A stretch of 64,000 nt of DNA from Streptomyces bikiniensis (GCA_000716465.1 JNWL01000011.1:217944-281943), one strand, 5' to 3'. Positions 25,906 through 33,499 are shown, counted from the stretch's first letter. The notes: generated by a model not told the origin, from the sequence alone. Program-made: numbers and translations.

Positions 25906-26567
25906 GCGGTGGCTCCGGAGTCGGTGGTGCCGAAGAAGCGGTCGCCGAAGTCGCCGATGCCCGGGATCATGAACGCGTGCTCGTTGAGGCGTTCCTCGAC
26001 GGCGCTGGTGACGACCTTCACGCGCGGCCGCTCGGTGGCGACGCGGTCCAGGCCCTCGGGCGAGGAGATGAAGGTGGTCAGCACGATGTTCTCCTCGCGC
26101 ACGCCGGCGTCCAGGAGGACGTCGATCGCGGCGAGCGCCGATCCGCCGGTGGCCAGCATCGGTTCGAGGAGCAGGACGTGCCGCTGGGCGATGTCGGCGG
26201 GCAGGTGCTTGTAGTACAGGTGCGGGAGCTTGGTCTGCTTGTCCCGCTGGATGAGGATCTTGCCGATGCGGATGCCGGGGTGGATGTCCCGCAGTTCGCT
26301 CTCCATCGCCTCGCCGGCCCGGATGACGGGCACCGCGCAGATCTTCGTGGTGAAGGCGAGTCCGTGGTAGGTGGCGCCGACCGGGGTGGTGACGTCCTTC
26401 TTGGTGAACGGCAGGAGGTCCAGGCCGGCTTCGAGGAGCAGGCGGATGACGCGCCGCGAGTAGAAGACGAAGTCCTCGCGGCTGCAGTGCCGGTCCCGGA
26501 TGATCGTGTGGATGGCGCGGAGCTGGTCGGTCTGCGGCAGCAGGTGCACAGGGTGGCCCGTGGTCAC
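25902..26567 (-). CDS. upp: Uracil phosphoribosyltransferase, cluster copy (MinD-like)
   Basis: This 221-residue enzyme starts at GTG 26567 behind GAAGGA. It converts uracil and PRPP to UMP. The PRPP-binding loop is LLLEPMLATGGSALAAI, and the uracil-site region AFMIPGIGDFGDRFFG ends the protein, as in bacterial Upp. It is the first gene of the tightly packed operon. In minimycin producers the equivalent MinD raises the UMP pool to outcompete the toxic C-nucleotide. The same resistance role is likely here, supported by the PRPP synthetase at the end of the operon. Simple pyrimidine salvage is the alternative. Confidence 0.92.
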   Translation of the reverse strand: MTTGHPVHLLPQTDQLRAIHTIIRDRHCSREDFVFYSRRVIRLLLEAGLDLLPFTKKDVTTPVGATYHGLAFTTKICAVPVIRAGEAMESELRDIHPGIRIGKILIQRDKQTKLPHLYYKHLPADIAQRHVLLLEPMLATGGSALAAIDVLLDAGVREENIVLTTFISSPEGLDRVATERPRVKVVTSAVEERLNEHAFMIPGIGDFGDRFFGTTDSGATA

Positions 26568-26899
26568 GGCTGGTTCCTTCGAGGTCGAGGGGAACGCGGT
26601 ACGGGAGGGTGGCGGTCGGCGGTCCTCCGGGGCCCGGGTGTCCGGGCGTCCGGGGTGTCCGGGCGTCCCGGATGCCCGGACGTCCGGGGTGTTCGGGCAT
26701 CCGGGACGTCCGGGGCGTCCGGGCCGCCGCGGCCGGGATGCGGCGCGGGGCCGGGACGCCGGGCGGATCCGGGCCCGGCGGGCGGGACCGGCGCCGCCCG
26801 GCGGGACCGGCGCCGTCCGGCCCGGGGCAGGGGTCGGTGACCCCGGTGTCGGTGCCGGGGTGCCGGGCCGACGGGGGAGGACGGCGACGCGCCGGGGCA

Positions 26900-26919
26900 C
26901 CCCCGCGCGGACGCGGGGG
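26900..26919. terminator. Hairpin, possible terminator of the TrpF-like transcript
   Basis: CCCCCGCG (26900-26907) pairs with CGCGGGGG (26912-26919) over a four-base loop. It lies about 210 bases downstream of the minus-strand TrpF-like gene and upstream of the uracil phosphoribosyltransferase operon. Confidence 0.45.
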
Positions 26920-27033
26920 CGGGGCGGGAACGGGTGGGCGTACGGAGGAGTCGGCGTACGGAGGAGTCGGCGGCACGCGGCGGGCGCGCGGCGTGCCGGA
27001 CCGGCCCGGGAGGGCGGCTCCGGTGGCGCCTCC

Positions 27034-27122
27034 GACGGGGCCTGTGACGGACCTGCGACGGCCCTACGACAGACCTACGGCGGTCCTGCGACGAACCCGC
27101 AGCGGTCCTGCGACGGGACCTT
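27034..27122. repeat. 11-bp tandem repeat array, about eight units
   Basis: Units such as GACGGACCTGC, GACGGCCCTAC, GACAGACCTAC and GGCGGTCCTGC follow at an exact 11-base period from 27046 to 27122, with a 12-base variant before them. The array ends three bases from the stop of the TrpF-like gene. Eleven bases is close to one helical turn, so repeated protein-binding faces are possible. Confidence 0.7.
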
Positions 27123-27125
27123 CGG

Positions 27126-27809
27126 TCAGCCGATCGCGTCGAAGGCGCGGCGCGCCTCGGCGACGAACGTGGCGACCTTGGCGCGGTCCTTGCGCCCGTC
27201 GGGGCCCTCCAGACCGGTGTGCGCGTCCACGGCGGCCGGCTTCACGGCGACGATCGCGTCGTACACGTTCTCCGGGTTGAGACCGCCGGCCATCATCAGC
27301 GGCTTGGGCGAGCGGCGGACGAGCTCGGCGGAGACGTTCCAGTCGTGGGTGAGGCCGGTGGCGCCCTTGGCACCGGTCTTCGGGTCGAACGTGTCGGTGA
27401 TGTACATGTCGACGAAGGGGTGCGTCTCGTCGACGAGGCGCAGCAGCTCCTCGGCGTTGTCCTCCTTGACGACCAGCGACTTGAGGACGAACAGGTCGGG
27501 CCGCAGCTCCTTCAGGAGCCGGAGCTGCTCCGTCTCCACGTCGCCGTGCAGCTGCACCGCGATGACGCCGAGCTCGGTGCAGAACTCGCTGACCTCGGTC
27601 GCGTCGGTGAGGTAGCTGATGAGGACGCCCGCGTGCGGGCTCTGGAGCCCCTTGATGATGTTGGCGGCGTCCTGCTCGGCTATGTCGTCCTTGCCGGACG
27701 GCAGCCGGAGGGCGAATCCGAGCCAGTCGGCGCCCTCGCCGATGATCATGTCGGCTTCCGCCGCGTCGATGACGCCGGCGACCTGAACGAGCTTGTTGAC
27801 AGTGGTCAC
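27126..27809 (-). CDS. TrpF-like (phosphoribosylanthranilate isomerase-like) protein lacking the catalytic Cys
   Basis: This 227-residue TIM-barrel protein aligns by eye with TrpF along its whole length. It has GADWLGFAL, AVQLHGD, the general-acid Asp129 region ITDTFDPKTGAKGATG, MAGGLNPENV and VDAHTGLEGPDGRKD for phosphate binding. The usual KICG motif with catalytic Cys is replaced by LVQVAGV, so normal Amadori isomerisation is doubtful. Streptomyces generally use the dual-function PriA and lack TrpF, so this is not a housekeeping gene. It lies 73 bases after the nitroreductase gene, next to a PRPP-rich biosynthetic operon, and probably acts on a phosphoribosylated compound. Confidence 0.78.
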   Translation of the reverse strand: MTTVNKLVQVAGVIDAAEADMIIGEGADWLGFALRLPSGKDDIAEQDAANIIKGLQSPHAGVLISYLTDATEVSEFCTELGVIAVQLHGDVETEQLRLLKELRPDLFVLKSLVVKEDNAEELLRLVDETHPFVDMYITDTFDPKTGAKGATGLTHDWNVSAELVRRSPKPLMMAGGLNPENVYDAIVAVKPAAVDAHTGLEGPDGRKDRAKVATFVAEARRAFDAIG

Positions 27810-27882
27810 GTGGACCGTCCCCCTGATTGATGCGGTTTCTACGCCCGTCCCCCACGGATGCGGGCGGTGGTGCGACGTGGCC

Positions 27883-28545
27883 TCAGCGGCCGTACGTCTC
27901 GCCGAACCGGGTCAGCGACGGATCGCGGCGCCCGGGATGGCGTCGGGTCTCGGCCGGGTGGCCGAGCGGTACGAGCAGGGCGATGTGCAGGTCGTCGCGG
28001 CCCTCGATCCCGATGGCCTTCTTGACCAGGTCCTCGTCCCAGCCGTTCATCGGGCTGGTGGCGAGGCCCGCGGCCTCGGCGGCGATCATCAGGAAGGAGG
28101 CGGCGATCATGGCGTCCTTGACCGCGTACTCCCGCGCCAGGCCCCGGTCGCGCAGGTCCTCGTGGAAGAGGCGCACCGACTCGGGCAGGCCCGCGTCGAA
28201 CTCCTCGGTCCAGGCGCCGAGCCGGGACGCCGTCGCGCGGACCTCGTCGAGGTTCTCGCGCCAGGCTCCGGACTCGGCCACGAAGACCAGCGTCACGGGC
28301 GCCTCCTGAGGGTGCGGCTGCCCGCCGGTGGCCTCGGTGAGCGCCCTGCGCCCCTCCTCGCCGGAGACGATCACGACCGAGCGGGCCTGCAGGTTGTAGC
28401 TGGAGGGCGCCTCCATCGCGAGGTCGACCAGTTCGTGCACCAGTGCCAGGGGTACCGGATCGGGCCGGTAGTGGCGGATGCTGCGGCGCGCACGGATGAC
28501 CCGGGACACCGTTGCACGATCGGTCTCCGTCGGCTGCACGAGCAC
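27883..28545 (-). CDS. Nitroreductase family FMN oxidoreductase
   Basis: This 220-residue protein starts at GTG 28545 behind GGGGGAGAGG. FMN-binding motifs of the family are present: RARRSIRHYRPDPVP near the N-terminus, APSSYNLQARS, and a later EAAGLATSPMNGW followed by GREDLHIAL-type (here GRDDLHIALLVPLG). Such enzymes reduce nitro groups, quinones or enones with NAD(P)H, and some catalyse dehydrogenation. It is divergent from the marR gene, which probably controls it. It may belong to the biosynthetic cluster as an extra redox step, but a simple MarR-controlled stress reductase is equally possible. Confidence 0.88.
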   Translation of the reverse strand: MLVQPTETDRATVSRVIRARRSIRHYRPDPVPLALVHELVDLAMEAPSSYNLQARSVVIVSGEEGRRALTEATGGQPHPQEAPVTLVFVAESGAWRENLDEVRATASRLGAWTEEFDAGLPESVRLFHEDLRDRGLAREYAVKDAMIAASFLMIAAEAAGLATSPMNGWDEDLVKKAIGIEGRDDLHIALLVPLGHPAETRRHPGRRDPSLTRFGETYGR

Positions 28546-28672
28546 TGCCCCTCTCCCCCTTGCTTCGACATCAAACTGTCCGGCATCGAGAAACTATGGC
28601 GTGAACTACACTCATGTCAAACAATTTGGTCTCTAACTAACATCGACCGATTCGTGAAGAGGAGGTGGACAG
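28546..28672. promoter_or_regulatory. Divergent promoter region of nitroreductase and marR
   Basis: This 127-base spacer is AT-richer than its surroundings. It contains the palindrome CAAA-CAA-TTTG (28618-28628) and a repeated TCAAAC (near 28571 and 28617). These are plausible MarR operator elements. GAGGAGGT just before 28673 is the marR ribosome site. Confidence 0.45.
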
Positions 28673-29161
28673 ATGCGTGACGCCGTGGACGACTTCCTCG
28701 ACCAGTGGGCTGTCCAGCGCACCGACCTGGACCTGGACGCGATGGGTGCCGTCGGCCGCATCCTGCGGCTGTCGCGGCTGGTCAACACGCATCTGAAGGA
28801 CTACTTCGCGCACCACGGCCTGGAGACGTGGGAGTTCGACGTGCTCGCCACCCTGCGCCGCAGCGGCAGGCCCCTGACGGCCAAGTCGCTGGCCGACAGC
28901 GTCATGATCAGCTCGGCCGCGCTCACCAACCGCGTCGACCGCCTGGTCACACGCGGACTCGTCGCCCGCGAGTCGGTGCCCGGCGACCGCCGCAGCCTCC
29001 ACGTCACGCTCACCGAGGCGGGACGGGAACTCGTCGACGTCACCGTGGAGGGCCACGTCCGGAACCAGCGGAAGCTCCTCTCGGCCCTGGACGAGACCGA
29101 CCGCGAGGAGTTCACCCGCATGCTGCGCACCCTGCTGATCTCCCTCGGGGACACCCACTGA
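28673..29161 (+). CDS. MarR family transcriptional regulator
   Basis: This 162-residue winged-helix regulator has the MarR core: LETWEFDVLATLRRSGRPLTAKSLADSVMISSAALTNRV, given here only as an ordered region near residues 44-82, and the wing with VPGDRRSLHVTLTEAG. N- and C-terminal helices would form the dimer. It is divergent from the nitroreductase gene and close to the biosynthetic operon, so it is the best candidate for local control, responding to a phenolic or aromatic ligand as is usual for the family. The strong GAGGAGGT site fixes the start. Confidence 0.93.
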   Translation: MRDAVDDFLDQWAVQRTDLDLDAMGAVGRILRLSRLVNTHLKDYFAHHGLETWEFDVLATLRRSGRPLTAKSLADSVMISSAALTNRVDRLVTRGLVARESVPGDRRSLHVTLTEAGRELVDVTVEGHVRNQRKLLSALDETDREEFTRMLRTLLISLGDTH

Positions 29162-29207
29162 CCGGCGCCACCGCGGCCACGGCCGCCATCGCCGGAGAGG
29201 AGCGGAC

Positions 29208-29543
29208 GTGCCACGGGAACCGTTCGTGACCCCCGAACCGCGCGCCTTCACGGAGTCGCTGGGCGTCGAGCCGGTGGAGACCGAGGAGGGCGTCCTGGAA
29301 CTGGACCTCACGGAGGTCACGGGGGAGCCGCTGCGCCTGGACTTCAGTCCCCTGGGCGGATCGGTCCGCCTGCGCCGGGACGGCCTCGACCTCCACCGGG
29401 AGGGCGCGACGCACCTCCGGATCGTGGAGGCACCGGGCAGGACGGCCCTGTCCGTGGACTTCGCGACGGGCACGACGACGGGCACCCTGCGGATCGAGGT
29501 CTTCCCACGGGTGGCGGTCAGGGACGAGTTGCTGCTCTCCTGA
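29208..29543 (+). CDS. Hypothetical 111-residue protein at the start of the toxin-immunity island
   Basis: The GTG start at 29208 follows GAGAGGAG. The protein is acidic and predicted mostly beta, with repeated patterns such as GVLELDLTEVTGEPLRLDF and VRLRRDGLDLHREG. I recognise no family. It is soluble and has no signal peptide. It ends four bases before a gene for a colicin-immunity-like protein, so it may belong to the same immunity operon. Confidence 0.7.
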   Translation: MPREPFVTPEPRAFTESLGVEPVETEEGVLELDLTEVTGEPLRLDFSPLGGSVRLRRDGLDLHREGATHLRIVEAPGRTALSVDFATGTTTGTLRIEVFPRVAVRDELLLS

Positions 29544-29547
29544 CGCC

Positions 29548-30228
29548 GTGGACGCAGATGCTCTTGTGGCCCCGATCCCGGCCGGCCCCCGCCTGAACCC
29601 GTCCCTGTGGCTGCGCCTGACGGCGGGTTGCAGGGCGGTCGGAGCGACCGAGCTGCTGTACGAGCCGGAGGGAACGCCCCCGTCGAGGCTCCCGCTCACC
29701 CCGCCGCCCCCCGAGGACATCCACCCGCCCTGCGTCCTCCGCACACCGGACGGACAGGGGGTCGTCCGCTTCCCGGCCCCGGGGTACGCCCTGATCGGCG
29801 GGACGGCGCGGTTCATGGCGGCGGCGGTGGCCGAGGGCACGGACGAGGCCCGCGCCCGCTTCGCCCGCCACGCCCGCAGGCACCCGGACCCCGCCCTGAC
29901 CACGGTGGCGACGGCCCACCCACCCGGGCACCGCGCCTGGTCCGCCCCGTCCGCCGTCGCTCCGGACAGCGCGGCAGCACGACAACTCCGCCTCCTGGCC
30001 GACTTCACGTCCGGAAGGATCACGGCACCGGCCTTCGCCCTGGCCTGGCACCCGGCCCGCAGGGCCTCACGGGCAAACGGCGAACGTCTCCGATCCCCCC
30101 TGTCCGACCTCTTCGACGGGGTCTTCGTGCTCCTGGAGGACTACACCCACGACCCGTCCCTGCGGGAGCCGGGCGACCTGTCGGACACGGAACTCCTCAC
30201 GGCGGTGAAGGCCCTCGCACGAGGATGA
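29548..30228 (+). CDS. Protein with colicin-immunity-like C-terminal domain
   Basis: This 226-residue protein starts at a GTG four bases after the preceding stop. Residues 1-130 form a domain that I do not recognise. The C-terminus resembles the helical immunity domain found with colicin D-type RNases: ARQLRLLADFTSGRITAPAF, FDGVFVLLEDYTHDPSL and DLSDTELLTAVKAL. Such proteins bind and neutralise a cognate nuclease toxin. No matching toxin lies directly upstream, so it may be an orphan immunity gene protecting against related strains. Its place before an RHS locus supports this. Confidence 0.65.
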   Translation: MDADALVAPIPAGPRLNPSLWLRLTAGCRAVGATELLYEPEGTPPSRLPLTPPPPEDIHPPCVLRTPDGQGVVRFPAPGYALIGGTARFMAAAVAEGTDEARARFARHARRHPDPALTTVATAHPPGHRAWSAPSAVAPDSAAARQLRLLADFTSGRITAPAFALAWHPARRASRANGERLRSPLSDLFDGVFVLLEDYTHDPSLREPGDLSDTELLTAVKALARG

Positions 30229-30498
30229 GGACGGTCGCGGCGGGGGCCGTGCAGACCAGAGGGAAGGGCACGTGCCCGTACGCCGGGCAAGCTCGCCGAT
30301 CGAGCGGAGCGTGTCACCGTCATGCCCCCGCCTTCGCGTCTCCGCCTGCCGGAGACGCAAGCCCATCACCCGCCGGGCGGTCGGGACGCCCTCGAAGCGA
30401 CCTGCCGCCGGGGACCGTCCACCGGAGCCGGGCAGGTGCGGGAGCCGCACGGCGGCGGGGCGAAGGGAGAATGCGTAAGACCGACGAGGGGGGATCCC

Positions 30499-31248
30499 AT
30501 GGACGTGCCGGAAGCGGGCCGGCTCCAGATGTACCACGCGTTCGATCACGGCCCCGACGGCGGCGTCTGCGTCGTCCGCTGCGTCGGGGGGCGGCCCCGG
30601 GTCGGGCAGTTCTTCGCCGCGAAGGGCCTGACGGGGACGCTGAGGCTGGACCGGATCGAGCAGTACGACGTCCCCGTCACGTCCCTCGTCCCGCCCCACA
30701 GCGCCAAGGTCCACCTCTCCGGCGGCCCGCTCGTCCGACTCCGCTACGGGGACGTGCTCGTGTCCGTCCCGGGGCCGGGCGGCACCGCCGCCCTCCCCGT
30801 ACGGGTGGCCCCCGACTGGCGCGGGAGGCTCGAAGCCTGCGGGCTCCGGCTGCTCGGCCACGGCGACGCACCCGACGGCTTCCCCGCGCCGCTGCGGGCC
30901 CCCTACGCCGACCGCGCGCATCCGGACCGCCCCTCCGCCCCGGTCCGTTCCGACGCGGAGCTGGACCGCCGGTGGGACACGCTGACGCGCGCCGCGCGGT
31001 TCGCCTCCCCGGAGGGCGAGTTCCGCCTCGTACCGCCCGACCCCAACGGGCACGAGATCGGCTGGGTCCGCGTCAGGGACCTCGTCGGCACCGGCCTGCC
31101 GTCCCGCGTCCTGGCCGCCACCGGCCGCGCCGCGTTCCTCGCGGCCTCGCTGGACGGGCGGGTCCTGGGGGCGGTGACGGACGGGGAGACGGGGAAGCGG
31201 ATCGTCGTGCGCGAGGACGACTGGAAGACCCGCCGGGCGGTGACCTGA
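30499..31248 (+). CDS. Hypothetical protein, long paralogue of the 31.7-kb gene
   Basis: This 249-residue protein starts at ATG 30499 behind GAGGGGGG. I do not recognise its N-terminal half. Its C-terminal section, RVRDLVGTGLPSRVLAATG followed by FLAASLDGRVLGAV, closely matches RMRDTIGARLPSRIAAATG and FVAASLDGRSMCAV in the gene at 31653. The two are clearly paralogues. The segment lies among immunity-type genes, so an immunity or toxin-associated role is plausible. It has no signal peptide or membrane helix. Confidence 0.7.
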   Translation: MDVPEAGRLQMYHAFDHGPDGGVCVVRCVGGRPRVGQFFAAKGLTGTLRLDRIEQYDVPVTSLVPPHSAKVHLSGGPLVRLRYGDVLVSVPGPGGTAALPVRVAPDWRGRLEACGLRLLGHGDAPDGFPAPLRAPYADRAHPDRPSAPVRSDAELDRRWDTLTRAARFASPEGEFRLVPPDPNGHEIGWVRVRDLVGTGLPSRVLAATGRAAFLAASLDGRVLGAVTDGETGKRIVVREDDWKTRRAVT

Positions 31249-31249
31249 G

Positions 31250-31693
31250 ATGCCCCCGCGCCTCCGCGCGACGCTCACGGCCCTCGGCACCCCGCCCGAC
31301 CCCGCCGCCCTCGAGGAGGTCGTCCGGGCGATCGGCGGCTCGTGGGCGGAACTGGACCGCCTGCGGCGTACGGCCAGCACGCCGGTGGACGTCTCCGGGA
31401 CGACGGAAGCCGGGCTGCGATCCCACCTGGCGTCTCAACTCCCTTGTTCCACCGGGGTGGTGAAAACCGCGTGGCCCGCCGACGGGATCGCGACGAGAAT
31501 GACGGCGGAGCGGCTGGTCTCCTCGATCGACGACCTCTGGTACCCCGCGACGGACGACCTGGTCGTCCTCCACGAGGGCGCGGACGGCACGTCGGTGCTG
31601 GTCCTCGATCATGAGGAGCGGCTGACGGTCGTACGGATGCACGGGGGTGGACATGGGGGAGCGGGACGTGGACGGGGACCGCGGAGTCCTTGA
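31250..31693 (+). CDS. Hypothetical 147-residue protein
   Basis: The ATG at 31250 follows the preceding stop by one base, so it is probably translationally coupled. The core reads as an alpha/beta protein with MTAERLVSSIDDLWYPATDD and LVVLHEGADGTSVLVLDHEERL, resembling small immunity proteins in style but with no family I can name. The last 14 or so residues are Gly/Arg-rich and overlap the start of the next gene, so the functional C-terminus is likely shorter. Confidence 0.65.
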   Translation: MPPRLRATLTALGTPPDPAALEEVVRAIGGSWAELDRLRRTASTPVDVSGTTEAGLRSHLASQLPCSTGVVKTAWPADGIATRMTAERLVSSIDDLWYPATDDLVVLHEGADGTSVLVLDHEERLTVVRMHGGGHGGAGRGRGPRSP

Positions 31694-32126
31694 CCTGCTG
31701 GCGGCGCTCGGGCGGCAGGGCGTGGTGGAGGCGGACGGAGGGGTACCGGAAACCGCGCCGGACTCCAGGAAGGCGTTCCTCGCCATGGCGGGGTTCGAGG
31801 CGGTGCCGACCAGGACGGTCCCCCAGAAGGACCCGGACGCGCGGGAACGGGTGGACGCCCTCTGGCACGAGGAGGCGGACCGGATGGGGCTCTTCGACGG
31901 GGACGGAGAGTTCCTCCTCCTCGGCTCCCGGTCCCCGGAGAGCCGGACCGGAGGGTGGCACAGGATGCGGGACACGATCGGCGCCCGCCTCCCCTCCCGC
32001 ATCGCCGCCGCGACCGGGAACCAGGAGTTCGTCGCGGCCTCCCTGGACGGAAGGTCGATGTGCGCCGTCTCGGTCGAGGAGTACGACGACTGGATCATCA
32101 CGCACTCCTTCGAAGCGACCGAGTAG
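31653..32126 (+). CDS. Hypothetical protein, short paralogue of the 30.5-kb gene
   Basis: This protein of about 157 residues begins at ATG 31653; a GTG six bases earlier is possible. It overlaps the preceding gene by 41 bases. Its C-terminal 60 residues repeat the LPSRIAAATGNQEFVAASLDG pattern seen in the 30.5-kb gene, here split over two strands. The N-terminal half is different and shorter. Tandem paralogues with divergent N-termini are common in immunity arrays that track changing toxins. Confidence 0.68.
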   Translation: MGERDVDGDRGVLDLLAALGRQGVVEADGGVPETAPDSRKAFLAMAGFEAVPTRTVPQKDPDARERVDALWHEEADRMGLFDGDGEFLLLGSRSPESRTGGWHRMRDTIGARLPSRIAAATGNQEFVAASLDGRSMCAVSVEEYDDWIITHSFEATE

Positions 32127-32138
32127 AAGGACCGGACG

Positions 32139-32582
32139 ATGACGAGCCGCTTCCGGCGGGCCGGCCGGACGCTCGGCCTCCTGGGCCCCCTGCGTTGGCT
32201 CAGGCTCAGTGGCGACCGCCATCCGCTCCACGGCTATCAGCAAGTCTCCTTCCTGGGGTGGAGGTTCGAGGAGCCGGACGCCGAGAAGCTCCGGATCGTG
32301 GAGCAGGCCGTGCGCGCGACTCCCACCCGGGAGGAGTGGAGGATCGACACCTCACGGCGGAACTGGCTCCTGGTCCCGACCCGCCTCCTGGGCGAGGGCG
32401 AGAACTCCTCGGCCTCCCCCGGTTTCGACGAGCGCGTCAGCATGGCGGTGCGGGACCAGGACTTCTGCGTACGGGCGCTGTTGGACCTGGACGCAATACT
32501 CGACACCCTGCGCGGACTCGTCACCCCGGAAGAGGGCCCGGGGGACGGCCCGGCCCGGCGTGGAGGAGCATCGTCCCCATGA
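32139..32582 (+). CDS. Hypothetical basic protein
   Basis: This 147-residue protein starts at ATG 32139 behind AAGGA. The N-terminus is strongly basic (MTSRFRRAGRTLGLLGPLRWLRL), and the middle has LRIVEQAVRATPTREEWRIDTS and NWLLVPTRLLG. I recognise no family. It overlaps the next gene by four bases (ATGA), which ties it to the Imm50-like pair. Confidence 0.65.
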   Translation: MTSRFRRAGRTLGLLGPLRWLRLSGDRHPLHGYQQVSFLGWRFEEPDAEKLRIVEQAVRATPTREEWRIDTSRRNWLLVPTRLLGEGENSSASPGFDERVSMAVRDQDFCVRALLDLDAILDTLRGLVTPEEGPGDGPARRGGASSP

Positions 32583-33082
32583 CGGCCGTCCCGCACCTGG
32601 TGAACCCCGAAGACCTCGTCCGCCTGTACGGAGGGGTTCCGCCCCTCGGCGCGTTCCGGCCGCGGGCCGTCAACCTGTCCTGGAGGGGGCCGACGGTCGC
32701 GCTGCGCGTGGACCTGCCGGCCTTCCCGGCGACGGTTCCGCCGGAGTGGGAGGGCGCGGACGTCGACACCGTCCAGTGCCACTTCCGGTTCCACGCGGTG
32801 GAGGACTTCGCCCTGGAGGAGTGGGAGCCGCCCGTACCCTCCGCGTCCTTCACGGCGGAGCCCCTGGGCCGGGACCGCAGGATGCGGGTGCGCGTGCGGG
32901 GCGCCGGGGTGGACCTCGGCCTCACCAGCCACGACACCGTGCACGTCGGGCACGTGAGCGCCTTCCGGATCGCGCCCGACGGCACGGACGGGGGCCCGCA
33001 CCTCTTCCTGAGGCCTCTCGACAGGAGGCGCTTCACGACCGTCCCGGGCCCCGAGGAGAAGACCTTCCATGAGCGCGTCTGA
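32579..33082 (+). CDS. Imm50-like immunity protein (copy 1)
   Basis: This 167-residue protein starts at an ATG overlapping the preceding stop. It has the Imm50-style order: a short helical start with LVRLYGGVPPLG, then paired strands AVNLSWRGPTVALRVDLPAFPATVPPEW (read as separate strands), DTVQCHFRFHAVEDFALEEW, and a closing beta segment. Imm50 proteins are predicted cytoplasmic antidotes of polymorphic toxins. The assignment is by motif pattern only. It overlaps the following related gene by 14 bases. Confidence 0.62.
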   Translation: MTAVPHLVNPEDLVRLYGGVPPLGAFRPRAVNLSWRGPTVALRVDLPAFPATVPPEWEGADVDTVQCHFRFHAVEDFALEEWEPPVPSASFTAEPLGRDRRMRVRVRGAGVDLGLTSHDTVHVGHVSAFRIAPDGTDGGPHLFLRPLDRRRFTTVPGPEEKTFHERV

Positions 33083-33482
33083 CTGGACGGCCGTCGTCGG
33101 CGCGACGGACGAGGTGGCGCACGCGTACACGACGCCACCCGACCTGGACGCGTGCCGCCTCTCCTACGCGCAGATCGACGAGAGGGACGCGTCGGTGACC
33201 CTGATGTTCGAGACCACCGCCCTCCCCGAGAGGCCGCCCCCCGCCTGGGCGGACAGGGCGTACGACACCGTCGAGATCTACCTGCGGTTCACGGGCGTGC
33301 GGGGACTGCGGGTGAAGGGCTGGCAGCTCGGCGCCCGCGACGCGGGGCTCGCCCTGAGTCCCCGGGAGGGCACGGACGTCCGGGTGACCGTCGAGGCGGA
33401 GGGCTCGTACCTCGACTTCACGGCCTCCGGATCGACCGTGGCCCGCTTCCGCTCGTACCTCTCCTCGGGTACGAGTTGCTGA
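33069..33482 (+). CDS. Imm50-like immunity protein (copy 2)
   Basis: This 137-residue protein starts at ATG 33069, preceded by GAGGAGAAG within the previous gene. It repeats the plan of its neighbour: YTTPPDLDACRLSYAQID, VTLMFETTALPERPPPAW, DTVEIYLRFTGVRGLRVKGW. The alternation of strands and the P-P-x-W turn match the Imm50 pattern better than copy 1. Two adjacent related copies suggest duplication and diversification against different toxins. Confidence 0.68.
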   Translation: MSASDWTAVVGATDEVAHAYTTPPDLDACRLSYAQIDERDASVTLMFETTALPERPPPAWADRAYDTVEIYLRFTGVRGLRVKGWQLGARDAGLALSPREGTDVRVTVEAEGSYLDFTASGSTVARFRSYLSSGTSC

Positions 33483-33499
33483 CCCCAGGAGGAGGTCCC

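Larger units (their letters stand above)
26568..27125. other. Repeat-rich intergenic region upstream of the biosynthetic operon
   Basis: No gene is supported in this 558-base gap. It holds about ten imperfect GTCCGGG units (26625-26724), a duplicated GCGGGACCGGCGCCG block (about 26779-26820), a hairpin (26900-26919), a perfect 16-base direct repeat GGCGTACGGAGGAGTC (26937-26968), and an 11-bp tandem array (27034-27122). The operon promoter should lie near 26570-26650, read on the minus strand. The density of repeats is unusual and may affect supercoiling or regulator binding. Confidence 0.6.

Noticed and set aside
26568..27125. Open frames across the repeat-rich gap before the upp operon
   Set aside because: They are built from short repeats and lack ribosome sites and family signals. 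The extended frame upstream of upp is not needed because GTG 26567 has a good site.
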